Positions 17,628-26,934 of a DNA stretch of 64,000 nt are shown here, piece by piece. Source of the stretch: Clostridiales bacterium (lineage in GTDB: Bacteria > Bacillota > Clostridia > Saccharofermentanales > DTU023); contig SFGY01000004.1 in NCBI GenBank assembly GCA_004556455.1, positions 124,001 to 188,000 on the forward strand, read 5' to 3'. Position numbers and translations under genes: made by a program. The notes under the pieces were generated by a model. It saw only the letters and a list, made by a program, of their open reading frames with translations. It was not told the origin of the DNA and made no database searches. Within the stretch, counting starts at the first letter, position 1. Each line of letters begins with the position of its first letter.

Positions 17628-19415
17628 ATGAAATCTGGAAAGTACATCGCTCTCGCAGTCGCGTTGATCATGCTCTTTACGCTGATCCCGGCCTTCGCCC
17701 CGCTCAAGGTCGAAGCGGCTGTCGACAAACTTGACTGGGCTCCCTATGATGAGCTCATTAAATCAATCAAAAGTGAAAAAGACTTTGTTAAGCGTGAAGC
17801 TCTTATGCATCAGGCGGAAGACATGCTGATGGATAGCGGTGGTGTCTGCCCATTGTATTATTACAATGACCCGTACATGGCAAAAGCCGACCTCCAGGGC
17901 TTTTACAGCAACCTTTTCGGTTTTAAATTTTTCATGTTCTCGGACTATGGCGATAAAGATACCATTCGCCTTAATATCGCGAGTGAACCCGACCGACTGG
18001 ATCCTGCTCTGAACTCCTCTGTCGATGGCGCCTGCCTGGCCGTTAACAGTTTTGCCGGCCTCTGGACCTACAATGCCGAAGGTCAGCTGCAAAATGACCT
18101 GGCCGAAAAAGTCGATATCAGTGAAGATGGTCTGACCTACACCTTTACCCTCAGAGACGATCTTAAATGGTCCGATGGCAGCCCTCTGACCGCTGCGGAC
18201 TTTGAGTACAGCTGGAAGCGCGGCGTCAACTGGATGACCGCAGCCGACTATGCCTACATGTTTGACGTCATCGACGGCTATCCGGAAATGCCGGAGCAGC
18301 CGGAGGCCAAAGAAGGCGAAGAAGCCAAGCCGACCTTTACAGAAGAAGAAGCGAATGCCGCTGCAGACAAATTGAATGTCAAAGCCTCGGAAGATGGAAA
18401 GACCCTGACGGTCGTCCTGAATAGCCCCTGCGCATACTTCCTCGACCTCTGTGCCTTCCCCTGCTACTATCCTGTGCAGAAAGCTGCTGTTGAGGGTGCC
18501 AAGGGCTTCCGTGACAGTGACGGAAAGATCGTTGAACCGGGCGCCTGGGCCCTCGAGGCCGGCTTCCCCTCCAATGGCGCCTATGTGCTGAAAGAGTGGA
18601 AACACAAGGAATCCATGGTCTACGAGAAGAACCCGAACTACTATCGTGCGGATGAAGTGAAGATCAATCGCCTGGAGTTCATGCTCTCAGATGATGATTC
18701 CGTCATTTTCTCAGCATATAAAGCTGGAGACCTCGACTTTATCGACGCCGTTCCCGTTGACGAAGTTCCGAATCTCAAGGATAAGGATCCGGAATTCCAT
18801 ATTGTTCCGAACCTCGGCACTTATTTTGTCATCTTCAACGTGAACTCTTCACTCTTTGACGGTAAGACAGCTGAGCAGGCCAAGACCATGCGCAAGGCCA
18901 TCGCCCTGCTGATTGACCGCCAGTATATCGTTGACACCGTGGCTCAAACGGGTCAGGAATGCGCCAACACCTATATTCCAACGGGTATGGCCAATGGTCA
19001 CGGCGGCGTTTTCCGTGAAAACGATGAAGATTATACGTATCCGCTGGAAGATGAAAAAGGTTACTTTGGACTGGAACCTGATCCGGATAAGGCTATTGAA
19101 CTTCTGAAGTCTGTCGGCTATGAGTTTGACGATCAGGGCATGATCTCTGAGAATACTCCGCTGCATCTCCGTTACCTCACGAATAAGGCGGAAAGTCACC
19201 AGAAAATCGCCGAGCTGATTCAGCAGGATCTTGCGACCATCGGTATTACCATGGAAGTGGAGCAGATGGACTGGGCCACCACGCTGAACGAACGTAAAGC
19301 CGGCAACTATGACGTAGCCCGTCATGGCTGGGTTGCGGACTTCAACGACCCGATCAACATGCTGGAGATGTGGACGACCGACAGCGGCAACAACGACGCT
19401 CAGTTCGGCCGTTAA
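17628..19415 (+). CDS. oppA: Oligopeptide-binding protein OppA, circularly permuted
   Basis: Extracellular solute-binding protein (SBP_bac_5) of the importer, 595 residues. Residues 1-31 are a signal peptide ending KVEAA with no lipobox cysteine. Residues 38-106 (YDELIKSIKSEKDFVKREAL through HQAEDMLMDSGGVCPLYYY to FGFKFFMFSDY) match the normal C-terminal end of OppA proteins. The normal mature N-terminus starts only at about residue 112 (TIRLNIASEPDRLDPALNS), followed by SDGSPLTAADFEYSWKRGV. The protein stops after MLEMWTTDSGNNDAQFGR, exactly where homologues continue into NPEYDxLI. The order is therefore permuted, with nothing missing or duplicated. ATG 17628 follows AGGAGG. Confidence 0.9.
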   Translation: MKSGKYIALAVALIMLFTLIPAFAPLKVEAAVDKLDWAPYDELIKSIKSEKDFVKREALMHQAEDMLMDSGGVCPLYYYNDPYMAKADLQGFYSNLFGFKFFMFSDYGDKDTIRLNIASEPDRLDPALNSSVDGACLAVNSFAGLWTYNAEGQLQNDLAEKVDISEDGLTYTFTLRDDLKWSDGSPLTAADFEYSWKRGVNWMTAADYAYMFDVIDGYPEMPEQPEAKEGEEAKPTFTEEEANAAADKLNVKASEDGKTLTVVLNSPCAYFLDLCAFPCYYPVQKAAVEGAKGFRDSDGKIVEPGAWALEAGFPSNGAYVLKEWKHKESMVYEKNPNYYRADEVKINRLEFMLSDDDSVIFSAYKAGDLDFIDAVPVDEVPNLKDKDPEFHIVPNLGTYFVIFNVNSSLFDGKTAEQAKTMRKAIALLIDRQYIVDTVAQTGQECANTYIPTGMANGHGGVFRENDEDYTYPLEDEKGYFGLEPDPDKAIELLKSVGYEFDDQGMISENTPLHLRYLTNKAESHQKIAELIQQDLATIGITMEVEQMDWATTLNERKAGNYDVARHGWVADFNDPINMLEMWTTDSGNNDAQFGR

Positions 19416-19576
19416 GAATAGACCTGAGACCGTCTCCCGCGCTCTGGCGCAGGAAACGATTTGCTTCAGCTCAGTCCGAGCTTTGGGCTGGATTTGTCAA
19501 ATTGATCTACCCAATGTTTGCCCATCGCTCTGATCAGTGTTTGAGAGAAGCAAAATTACCTCGGTACAACAGGAAA

Positions 19577-19602
19577 AGCCCCGCTCCGGCGGGGCTTTTT
19601 TG
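19577..19602 (+). terminator. Rho-independent terminator after oppA
   Basis: AGCCCCGC pairs perfectly with GCGGGGCT around a TCCG loop and is followed by T6. The A run before it would also allow weak use from the prs side. Confidence 0.92.
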
Positions 19603-19628
19603 ATGGATAAGAGAAGTAAAATCGTCTC

Positions 19629-20843
19629 TTAATTCTGGATGCGGTTGAGTAATTGGTTAATCTTGTCAGTTGGGTCAAGCAGAGTGGTCATGGAGGCGTT
19701 GTGGTTCATCGCATCGATGAGCAACGCGACGAATTTGCTCATATCTGCATCCGTATACCAGGGGCAGGCCAGCAGTTCAGGAGCATGATAAGTGAGGTTG
19801 GTGCAGAAAACGTGGTTAATCAGACCTTTGTCGTAGGCTTCCTGGAAGCGCTCAAGACCGCTGGTAAAGAGGCCGAAACTGGTTGCACAGAAAATTCTCC
19901 TGGCTCCACGTTCTCTCAGAATCTTGGATAAATCCAGCATGGAGTCACCTGAAGAAATCATATCGTCAACGATAAGAACATCCAGGCCTTCGACGGAGTC
20001 ACCCAGGAATTCATGGGCAATAATCGGGTTGCGTCCATCTTTAATCACGGAGTAGTCACGGCGCTTGTAGAAGGTGCCGAGAGGCAGCCCCAGGATACTT
20101 GCATAGAACATGGCGCGTTTGATCCCGCCTTCGTCGGGGGAGACGACCATCATTTTGTCGGGAGAAAATTCAAGATCCGGGATCACTTTGACAAGGCTCT
20201 TCATGATCTGGTAAGACGTTGGGATATTCTCAAAGCCACCGACAGGAATGGAGTTTGATACCCGTTCGTCGTGCGCATCAAAGGTCAGAAAGTTAGAGAC
20301 GCCCAGCTTGAAGATTTCTTCGAGCATATAAGCGCAGTCCAGGGACTCACGGCCAGAACGGCGGTGCTGTCGGCTCTCATAAAGGAAGGGCATGATGACA
20401 TTGATGCGAAGACCCTTGCCGGAGGCAGCGAGAATGACGCGCTTGAGATCCTGGTAATGGTCATCCGGACTCATGCGATTTTCAAAGCCAAACATCTTGT
20501 AGGTGCAGCTGTAGTTCAGGGGGTCACAGATCAGATAAAGGTCATGACCGCGTACGGTGCTCTCAATAATTGCCTTGCCTTCGCCGGAAGAGAAACGCAC
20601 CAGATTAAGGGGAATGCGGTAATCGTCGCGGAGAAAGCCTGGATCCATATCCTCTTCTGCAATTACATCGAGGTATTCGCGGCGGCGCTCCAGTAGATAG
20701 TGATTGACTTTCTCGCTGAAATCGACAGCTCCGGGGAGGGCGAGAATACCCACAGGTCCAAAAGCAGGCATAGGATTGGTGCCGTACTGGTCATAGGTAT
20801 AATAGGTTTTATCTTTTTTTTCAAAGGAAAAATTCTTTTCCAT
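19629..20843 (-). CDS. prs: Ribose-phosphate pyrophosphokinase (PRPP synthetase), clostridial long form
   Basis: Makes PRPP from ribose 5-phosphate and ATP for nucleotide, His and Trp synthesis. It is 404 residues, longer than the ~315-residue classical enzyme and like the long Lachnospiraceae-type form. The catalytic flexible loop keeps its basic residues (K260, R261, R262 in TFYKRRDYSVIKDGRNP), SPDEGGIKRA is intact, and the PRPP loop is VDDMISSGDS (about 292-301). It starts 13 bases after the stop of a second prs-like gene, with AAAGGAGA upstream, so the two form an operon. Confidence 0.9.
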   Translation of the reverse strand: MEKNFSFEKKDKTYYTYDQYGTNPMPAFGPVGILALPGAVDFSEKVNHYLLERRREYLDVIAEEDMDPGFLRDDYRIPLNLVRFSSGEGKAIIESTVRGHDLYLICDPLNYSCTYKMFGFENRMSPDDHYQDLKRVILAASGKGLRINVIMPFLYESRQHRRSGRESLDCAYMLEEIFKLGVSNFLTFDAHDERVSNSIPVGGFENIPTSYQIMKSLVKVIPDLEFSPDKMMVVSPDEGGIKRAMFYASILGLPLGTFYKRRDYSVIKDGRNPIIAHEFLGDSVEGLDVLIVDDMISSGDSMLDLSKILRERGARRIFCATSFGLFTSGLERFQEAYDKGLINHVFCTNLTYHAPELLACPWYTDADMSKFVALLIDAMNHNASMTTLLDPTDKINQLLNRIQN

Positions 20844-20856
20844 ACTGTAATCTCCT

Positions 20857-22059
20857 TTATTTAGCCAGCTCGGCGAGTCTTTTATTGTGACGGTCTAAGA
20901 TGTTCACGATGCGCTGCTCGGGTGAGAGCAGCTGGCTGAGCGAAGAATTGTGATTGAGGGCATCAATGACAGAAGCCAGATAAGCGGACATATCGACAGA
21001 TTCAAACCAGGGCATCGCACGCAGTGCCCGGGGCTGATAGACGAGGTTGGTGCTGAAGATTTTGTCGATAATACCGAAGTCATAAGCCTGGTTAACAAGC
21101 TCATAGCCTTTGGTGAACTGGGCAAAACTGACAGCGCAGAAAACCCGTTTGGCTCCATGTTCTTTGAGGTAGCTGGCGCATTCACAGATGGTCTGGGAGC
21201 TGTCAATCATATCATCGACAATCATGACATCGCGCCCTTGAATTTCTTCACCCAGGAAGGCTTTCGAGATGCTGCCGTCGGCCAGATGTTCGCGGTAGAA
21301 CGTGCCGAGGGGCACTTTCATCAAAGTGGCATAGTAAATCGCGCGACTGATGCCGGTTTCCTTTGGACTGATCAGCATAAAGTGTTCTTTATCGATATGC
21401 AGGTCAGGAACACGTTCCAGCACGTTTTCGATAATGGGCAGTGTGGTGGGGAAGCTTTCAAAGTTTTTGGTAGGCACGGCGTTGGCGACCCGCGTATCGT
21501 GGGCGTCGAAGGTAATAAGATTAGCGATACCCATACTGAAAAGCTGGCGTAAAACCAGACCGCAGTCCATCGAACCGCGATTCGTGCGCAGATAGCGGCG
21601 GCTTTCAAAGAGATAGGGCAGAATCACGTTAACGCGTCGGGCCAGGCCATGCATGGCGCCGAGCAGTCGGATCAGATCCTGATAATGTTCATCAGGAGAA
21701 AGCGGTTCATAGCTGTTGTTACGAACTGTGAATGCGCCGTTGTTCAGGACGTCGGTAATAATGTAAACATCGTGGCCGCGCACGCTTTCCAGCAGAGTGG
21801 CCTGACCTTCACCATTGTTAAAGCGCTGAAGATCGACTTCAATTTCATAGTCCTGACGCAGGTAGCCGGGCAATTTTTTTAGTTCCGGAAATTCATTGCT
21901 GAAATTTTGTCGAATCCTGCGCAGTTTGCGATTGACACTATCTGCGAGTTCGGGCTGAAGTTGCTGAGAGATCACAGCAACCGGACCCAGAGGATCCATC
22001 ATACTGTCACCATAGCGCCAATAAGAATATTGACGCGAGGCTGAGCGTTGATCGTCCAT
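20857..22059 (-). CDS. PRPP synthetase paralogue, probably inactive or regulatory
   Basis: A 400-residue paralogue of the next gene, colinear along its length (SPDEHYQDLIRLLGAMHGLA, FDAHDTRVANAVPTKNFES, MPWFESVDMSAYLASVIDAL). Positions important for catalysis differ: the flexible loop reads TFYREHLADGSISKAFLGEE and lacks the Lys-Arg-Arg triplet and about seven residues, SPDEGG is SPKETG, and the PRPP loop is VDDMIDSSQT. By analogy with eukaryotic PRS-associated proteins it may be a non-catalytic partner in a mixed complex; this is inference. A promoter with TGCTATAAT precedes it. Confidence 0.8.
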   Translation of the reverse strand: MDDQRSASRQYSYWRYGDSMMDPLGPVAVISQQLQPELADSVNRKLRRIRQNFSNEFPELKKLPGYLRQDYEIEVDLQRFNNGEGQATLLESVRGHDVYIITDVLNNGAFTVRNNSYEPLSPDEHYQDLIRLLGAMHGLARRVNVILPYLFESRRYLRTNRGSMDCGLVLRQLFSMGIANLITFDAHDTRVANAVPTKNFESFPTTLPIIENVLERVPDLHIDKEHFMLISPKETGISRAIYYATLMKVPLGTFYREHLADGSISKAFLGEEIQGRDVMIVDDMIDSSQTICECASYLKEHGAKRVFCAVSFAQFTKGYELVNQAYDFGIIDKIFSTNLVYQPRALRAMPWFESVDMSAYLASVIDALNHNSSLSQLLSPEQRIVNILDRHNKRLAELAK

Positions 22060-22090
22060 AACGTTTCCCCCTGTTCAAGCTGTTGAGGTT

Positions 22091-22099
22091 ATTATAGCA
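22091..22099 (-). promoter_or_regulatory. Extended -10 promoter for the prs pair
   Basis: On the minus strand TGCTATAAT (extended -10) lies about 30 bases upstream of the start at 22059. No good -35 box is visible, as often with extended -10 promoters. Confidence 0.55.
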
Positions 22100-22168
22100 T
22101 TAAGTCTGTGTAAGAGACTGTCACGGTAAAGGCTGGTACAGCAGACAGAGTGAGGGAGGAGTAAGTTC

Positions 22169-22798
22169 ATGCCGGAAGTAAAAAGTGATCCCATCTTTCA
22201 GCGGGCTAAATTTTCTGCGTTTGTAGGGGATATTAAAAACTTGCCGAAAGACGGTTTGCCACAGATCGTTCTGGCTGGCAAATCGAATGCGGGAAAGTCC
22301 TCGCTGATCAACAAACTCTGCCGTCAATCTAAGCTCGCGCGAACCAGTCGAGAGGCAGGAAAAACCCGGGGCCTCATTTTCTTTGATGTCGCCGGATGCT
22401 TTTATCTGGTTGATTTGCCCGGCTATGGTTTCAGCAGGAGTTCGAAAGAAGAGCAGAAAGCCTTCTCCAGGCTGACTGATGTCTACTTGCGCTCAGGACA
22501 GCCGATTGCCCTGATTTTGCACCTTCTTGACGCGCGGCATCTGCCTTCTCAGCTGGATCTGGAGATGATTCGCTGGATGGAAGTGACACAGGCGCCCTAT
22601 TTATTGCTACTGAATAAGTCGGATAAGCTAAGTCGGGCGCAGCAGGCCAAAAGTCGGCAGGAGATCGGCCGAGCGGTAAAAGAAGCCGTAGGGAAGGAAC
22701 TTCCTTTGCTTTCCGTCTCTGTGCTGACAGGGCAGGGCCTGGACGACTTGTCGCGGCAAATTCTGGAACGTCTTAAGCTGCGGTCATACGAAGAATAA
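22169..22798 (+). CDS. engB: Ribosome biogenesis GTPase YsxC/EngB
   Basis: Essential GTPase needed for late 50S assembly. It is 209 residues, with G1 GKSNAGKSS, G2 around RTSREAGKTRG, G3 DLPG (VDLPGYGFSRSSKEEQK) and G4 LNKSDK. GGGAGGAG sits in front of ATG 22169. It is divergent from the prs pair and heads a plus-strand run of comEC, holA and asnS. Confidence 0.95.
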   Translation: MPEVKSDPIFQRAKFSAFVGDIKNLPKDGLPQIVLAGKSNAGKSSLINKLCRQSKLARTSREAGKTRGLIFFDVAGCFYLVDLPGYGFSRSSKEEQKAFSRLTDVYLRSGQPIALILHLLDARHLPSQLDLEMIRWMEVTQAPYLLLLNKSDKLSRAQQAKSRQEIGRAVKEAVGKELPLLSVSVLTGQGLDDLSRQILERLKLRSYEE

Positions 22799-22957
22799 AC
22801 ACAGCGTGACCAAATCATGGAGGGTTTTTCAGCCTGTGCTTTGCTGCAGTGAGACTTGCCTGCTGCATGCTTTCCTGAGTCTTTGCCTTGTCGTTTTTAG
22901 AGGCTTCTGTCGAATGAATACTGAATCGTCGCCCTTTGCAAGCCGCATACTGGGTTT

Positions 22958-25663
22958 ATGGCGACTTTTACCCAGCTTTTATTCAAAAATCTGCGCCCCG
23001 CTTTTATCTGGCTTCGTGTGTTCCTTACACAATTTTTTCCAGGATTCGAGCGGCCTCTTCTGCCTCTGTCTCTATCTGCGCTGCTTCCGGCTGTTCTGCT
23101 GAAAAGTCGCGCATCAAGCGGCCTTTTCTGGATTTTCATTGCTGTTTATTTTGCCCTTTTGCTGCTCCGGGGTGTCCGGGGCGGGCTTTTGTTCTTTCTT
23201 ATACCTTCTCTGTTTTTTCTCAATGCTTTTCGCGTTGCCAGCCAGCTGCCACCACGTGATCTGGCGGAACGTTATCTGCAAAGACCCCTGCTTCTCGAGG
23301 TAGATGTCGGTCAAGTTCTCTGGGAGAGTGAGAAGAGCGGAAAAATCTGCGTCAAAGCGAAAATACGTGAGGCTCAACCCTTGCCGTGCGACAGCTCGGC
23401 GGCACCCGAAGGGCTGGTAAAGCCTCAAAGGGAGGCAAACTCATCCAGTCTTCTGCCTCCACCAGGGAGAAGTTCTGAGCGTTCTCCTGAAGAAAAAGTT
23501 TATTGGGGAAGAAATAAAAGCCAAAAACCTTTGTCTGAATCGGATCTAAACTCACTGCGAGGACTCAGCATAGCCCTCGTTTTGCCTGAGGAAAAGAGAG
23601 GATCCCCTGAGGAGGATATCGCAGCGGGGAAGGATATCTCAGGGGGAAAGACAGCTTTTGCCCGTCTAAAGCTCAGAGTGTGTCTATCTCAGGGGGATAA
23701 AGCGGCAAATCCCGGAGGCTTTGATGAAAGACGCTGGCTTGCAGGTCAGGGTATTTTTCTTAAAGCCGAACTGCTTAAAGGCTCTGCTCCGGAAGTCCTG
23801 ACACAAAATAAAGTAGATTTTTTATCTTGCTGCAGGCTCAGGTTTCTTAAGAGAGCCAGTGAAGGTTTTTGCAGCGCTTTTACTTTTACTGCTAAGGAGG
23901 GGATTCTCAAAGAAGCCGCAGGCTTTTGTGAAGCCCTGCTTTTTGGCTCGAAGACGGAACTCAGTCGAGCCTTCAAAATGCAAATGCAGCTGCAGGGGCT
24001 TTCGCACCTCATCGCAGTTTCAGGTATGCACCTGCTTTTTTTATTGCGCCCGCTGCAGCGACTGGCCTGTAAAATGTCCTGTCCGCCGCGGCTGCTTTTT
24101 GGCCTTGAACTTGTTCTCATCCTTATCTGGAACTGGCTCTGTGGAGTGCCCGCAGGTCTTGTCCGCGCCTCCCTGATGTTCCTTGTCCGAGAAGGTAGCC
24201 GACGATTCGGATTGCACCGTGACCTTCTCAGTGAATTGTCGCTGGCAGCCCTGCTCATGGCTCTTATGGATCCTTTTGTTCTCCGCAATCAGGGCTTTAT
24301 CTGGTCGTTTGCGGCAACGGCAGCACTTTTCCTTTTTGCCGAACCTCTCGCCCAAAAACTACCCCATATTCTGCCAAGACTCGACAGTCAGGCGATACAT
24401 GCCCTGGCCGCAGTGCTGTCTGTGCAGTTCGCACTTCTCCTGATTCAGGCTTCAGAAAAGAGCAGTTTTTCACCGCTGCTTTTGTTCTTGCAGTTGCCCT
24501 TTACTTTCCTTGTTTCGCTCATCCTGCCTCTTGCCGGAGTGGCCTCATGGCTTTTCATTTTTCCTTTTCCGCTGCGCGGAATACTGGCTTATGCTCTGCA
24601 TTTTCTGGGTGAAGGGCTTTTTCTGGCAGCTTCATCCTTACTCAAGACGGGGATTTTTATCACGTCACAAAGAGCACTGAAGATTCAGCTTGACCCTTTT
24701 CTCACAGGTCTGCTCATTTTCCTGTATTTGCTGATGCAACCGCGGTTAATGCGTAATTTCCGAAGCAGGGAAGGCTCTGTGCGTCGACTTTGCCTTCTGC
24801 TTTCGCTTTTAGTCCTTTTCTTTCAGCCATTCAAAAGCCTTTTCGCTAAACCTTGCTTCACAGTCCTTTCGGTGGGTCAGGGCGATGGTATGGTGCTTCA
24901 GGACGGCCCGCTGGCCTTTCTCTTTGATGGAGGAAAACCTGAACAATTGGAGAAAAGCATTTTGCCTTTTATGGAGAAAAGAGGCATTACGACCTTTGAC
25001 TTTGCCTTTGCCAGCCATGCCGATCTCGATCATATTGGTGTCTTGCCTGGATTGATTCGTCTCGGTCGTGTCCGTGGTCTTCTGATTTCCGAAGACTGGC
25101 AGCTGGAGAAGCCGGCCGGAAGGGAGCTCCTGGAACTGGCACGGCTGCAGAACATGCCTATCCGCCGTCTGAAAGGAGGTGACGAACTGATTCTGGATGA
25201 GCAGCCCAGAATCCGTCTCTGTGTGGACTTTGCCTCGCGCCTGCCCTCAGGAACAGGAAAAGAAGAAAATGAGCGCTCGCTGGTCGCAACGCTCAAACTG
25301 GGAGAACAAAGTTTTTTACTCAGTGGCGATATGACGGCGGCCAAGGAAGAAATTTTTATGAGAGAAGACCTGAAGGGCCGAAAAGGGGCCACAATCCTTA
25401 AGGTTGCTCACCATGGCTCACGTTTTTCGACGAGCGAACGTTTCCTGCGCGCTCTTAAGCCACGGCTGGCCCTTATTTCGGTAGGGGCAAACCGTTACGG
25501 ACATCCCTCCGAGGAGGTTCTGAGACGTCTCAAAGCTCAGAAAATTCCAAGTTTGCGGACAGATGAAGAAGGCGCTCTGGATTTTCAGCTTGAGCGCGAG
25601 GGCTCACTCACGCTAAAATGTTTTAAGAGCGGAAGACGGTTTCGTCTTCCGGTTCTGCCCTGA
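22958..25663 (+). CDS. comEC: DNA uptake channel ComEC/Rec2
   Basis: Polytopic channel that passes single-stranded DNA during competence. It is about 901 residues: N-terminal membrane helices; a soluble N-terminal domain interrupted by a charged, poorly conserved insertion (about 150-235); the Competence domain with LSHLIAVSGMHLLFLL and WLCGVPAGLVRASLMF; and a C-terminal metallo-beta-lactamase-like domain (VLSVGQGDGMVLQDG, FASHADLDHIG at about 686, LLSGDM, KVAHHGSRFSTS). The metal motif is close to canonical. The ATG at 22958 has no obvious ribosome site, so the start is uncertain. No other competence gene is in the window apart from the unrelated pseudopilin-like trio. Confidence 0.92.
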   Translation: MATFTQLLFKNLRPAFIWLRVFLTQFFPGFERPLLPLSLSALLPAVLLKSRASSGLFWIFIAVYFALLLLRGVRGGLLFFLIPSLFFLNAFRVASQLPPRDLAERYLQRPLLLEVDVGQVLWESEKSGKICVKAKIREAQPLPCDSSAAPEGLVKPQREANSSSLLPPPGRSSERSPEEKVYWGRNKSQKPLSESDLNSLRGLSIALVLPEEKRGSPEEDIAAGKDISGGKTAFARLKLRVCLSQGDKAANPGGFDERRWLAGQGIFLKAELLKGSAPEVLTQNKVDFLSCCRLRFLKRASEGFCSAFTFTAKEGILKEAAGFCEALLFGSKTELSRAFKMQMQLQGLSHLIAVSGMHLLFLLRPLQRLACKMSCPPRLLFGLELVLILIWNWLCGVPAGLVRASLMFLVREGSRRFGLHRDLLSELSLAALLMALMDPFVLRNQGFIWSFAATAALFLFAEPLAQKLPHILPRLDSQAIHALAAVLSVQFALLLIQASEKSSFSPLLLFLQLPFTFLVSLILPLAGVASWLFIFPFPLRGILAYALHFLGEGLFLAASSLLKTGIFITSQRALKIQLDPFLTGLLIFLYLLMQPRLMRNFRSREGSVRRLCLLLSLLVLFFQPFKSLFAKPCFTVLSVGQGDGMVLQDGPLAFLFDGGKPEQLEKSILPFMEKRGITTFDFAFASHADLDHIGVLPGLIRLGRVRGLLISEDWQLEKPAGRELLELARLQNMPIRRLKGGDELILDEQPRIRLCVDFASRLPSGTGKEENERSLVATLKLGEQSFLLSGDMTAAKEEIFMREDLKGRKGATILKVAHHGSRFSTSERFLRALKPRLALISVGANRYGHPSEEVLRRLKAQKIPSLRTDEEGALDFQLEREGSLTLKCFKSGRRFRLPVLP

Positions 25664-25780
25664 ATGCCAGCCGAAGATCGCAAATGATGATGACGAACAG
25701 CAAGGCGATCAGCGGGCAGCAAAGATAATCTTAAAGGAAAGAAATTTCAAAAGATAATATAAAAAGATAAAGGGAAAAGC

Positions 25781-26815
25781 ATGGCCGGCTGGAAAAAAGA
25801 AAAAAAAGACGCAGATTTTTCGGATTGGCAACGGGAGATTCGTTCTGGAAAAACCCGTGCGCTCTATCTTATCAGTGGCGATGAACCTTATCTTATCGAA
25901 CGGGGAATCGCCGAGCTGGAAGCTGCGCTGATTGCCCCGGGCTGTGAAGAGCTGGATCTCAGCAGACATCAGGAGATGCCTCCGTTGGACGTCCTGCTGG
26001 ATGAACTTCGCTCTATTCCCTTCATCTCGGAAAAGCGCCTGGTTGAAGTGAGAGAAAGCAAATTTTTTTCAGGCAGTGGGGATGGAGAGAGTAAAAGGAA
26101 GTACCTTGAAAAAATTCTTTCTGTACTGGGAGAACATGCCTGTCTTTGTCTCTTCGAGAGCAAAATTGATCGTCGTCAGAAAAAAACTCTGGATCTGGTA
26201 AAATCCGGTGGCGGATTGATTCTGGATATTTCCCGCCAGCCTGACGATATTCTTAAACGCTGGATATCTTCCCGACTGGCTGCCCACAAGATGAAAATTC
26301 TGGAATCTGCTGCAGATAGTCTGATCCTGCGCTGTGGCGGACAGATGCTTGATCTGGATATGGAAATCCATAAAATTTGCGCTTATGGGGATTATTCTCA
26401 ATGTAAAACTGTTGATACAGAGCTTGTGGATTTACTTTGCAGGGATGAGCTCAGTGGGAGTATTTTTAAACTCTGTGATGATATTTCAGCTGGACACGGT
26501 GGCAAAGCCCTGCAAGTCCTGGATCGACTGATTCGCAATAAAGAGCCTGAAACACTCATTCACTTTATGCTGGCGAGACATTTTCGCCAGCTGCTCTGCG
26601 CAAAATATGCCCGCTCGCTGGATGAACTGACGACGATTCTCAAATTACCACCCTTTGTGGGACGGCGTCTGCTCCGGCAGGCTGAACGATTCGATACGGA
26701 AAAGTTGAAGGATCTCTGTCATATGGCTTTTTTATTGGATATGAAGGTTAAAAACGGAGAAATTGAAGCGCGACCAGGCATAGAGCTTCTGCTGTCTGCA
26801 GCAGTTCAGACTTGA
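25781..26815 (+). CDS. holA: DNA polymerase III delta subunit
   Basis: Clamp-loader subunit that opens the beta ring. It is 344 residues with a typical opening (LYLISGDEPYLIERGIAELE), the FISEKRLVEVRESKFF segment, an AAA-like core without a functional P-loop and a helical C-terminal collar domain (FMLARHFRQLLCAKYARSLD). The first ten codons are strongly A-rich. It follows comEC as is common in Firmicutes. Confidence 0.92.
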   Translation: MAGWKKEKKDADFSDWQREIRSGKTRALYLISGDEPYLIERGIAELEAALIAPGCEELDLSRHQEMPPLDVLLDELRSIPFISEKRLVEVRESKFFSGSGDGESKRKYLEKILSVLGEHACLCLFESKIDRRQKKTLDLVKSGGGLILDISRQPDDILKRWISSRLAAHKMKILESAADSLILRCGGQMLDLDMEIHKICAYGDYSQCKTVDTELVDLLCRDELSGSIFKLCDDISAGHGGKALQVLDRLIRNKEPETLIHFMLARHFRQLLCAKYARSLDELTTILKLPPFVGRRLLRQAERFDTEKLKDLCHMAFLLDMKVKNGEIEARPGIELLLSAAVQT

Positions 26816-26846
26816 GCTTGCCGCCCTTTTCGTTACTGTCGATTCT

Positions 26847-26855
26847 TGCTAGAAT
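26847..26855 (+). promoter_or_regulatory. Probable asnS promoter
   Basis: TGCTAGAAT is an extended -10 box about 80 bases before asnS. Upstream -35 candidates are weak. The leader is too short for a T-box. Confidence 0.4.
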
Positions 26856-26934
26856 AGCGAGATATGAGCGGCAGAAGAAAGAGCCATGTATGTCCCGGAG
26901 TCCACAGGGATTCTGATGGAAAAGGAGTGCAGGT

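Noticed and set aside
22806..23102. A 98-codon frame overlapping the start of comEC
   Set aside because: It runs out of frame with comEC and has no family features; the comEC frame gives the expected membrane helices.
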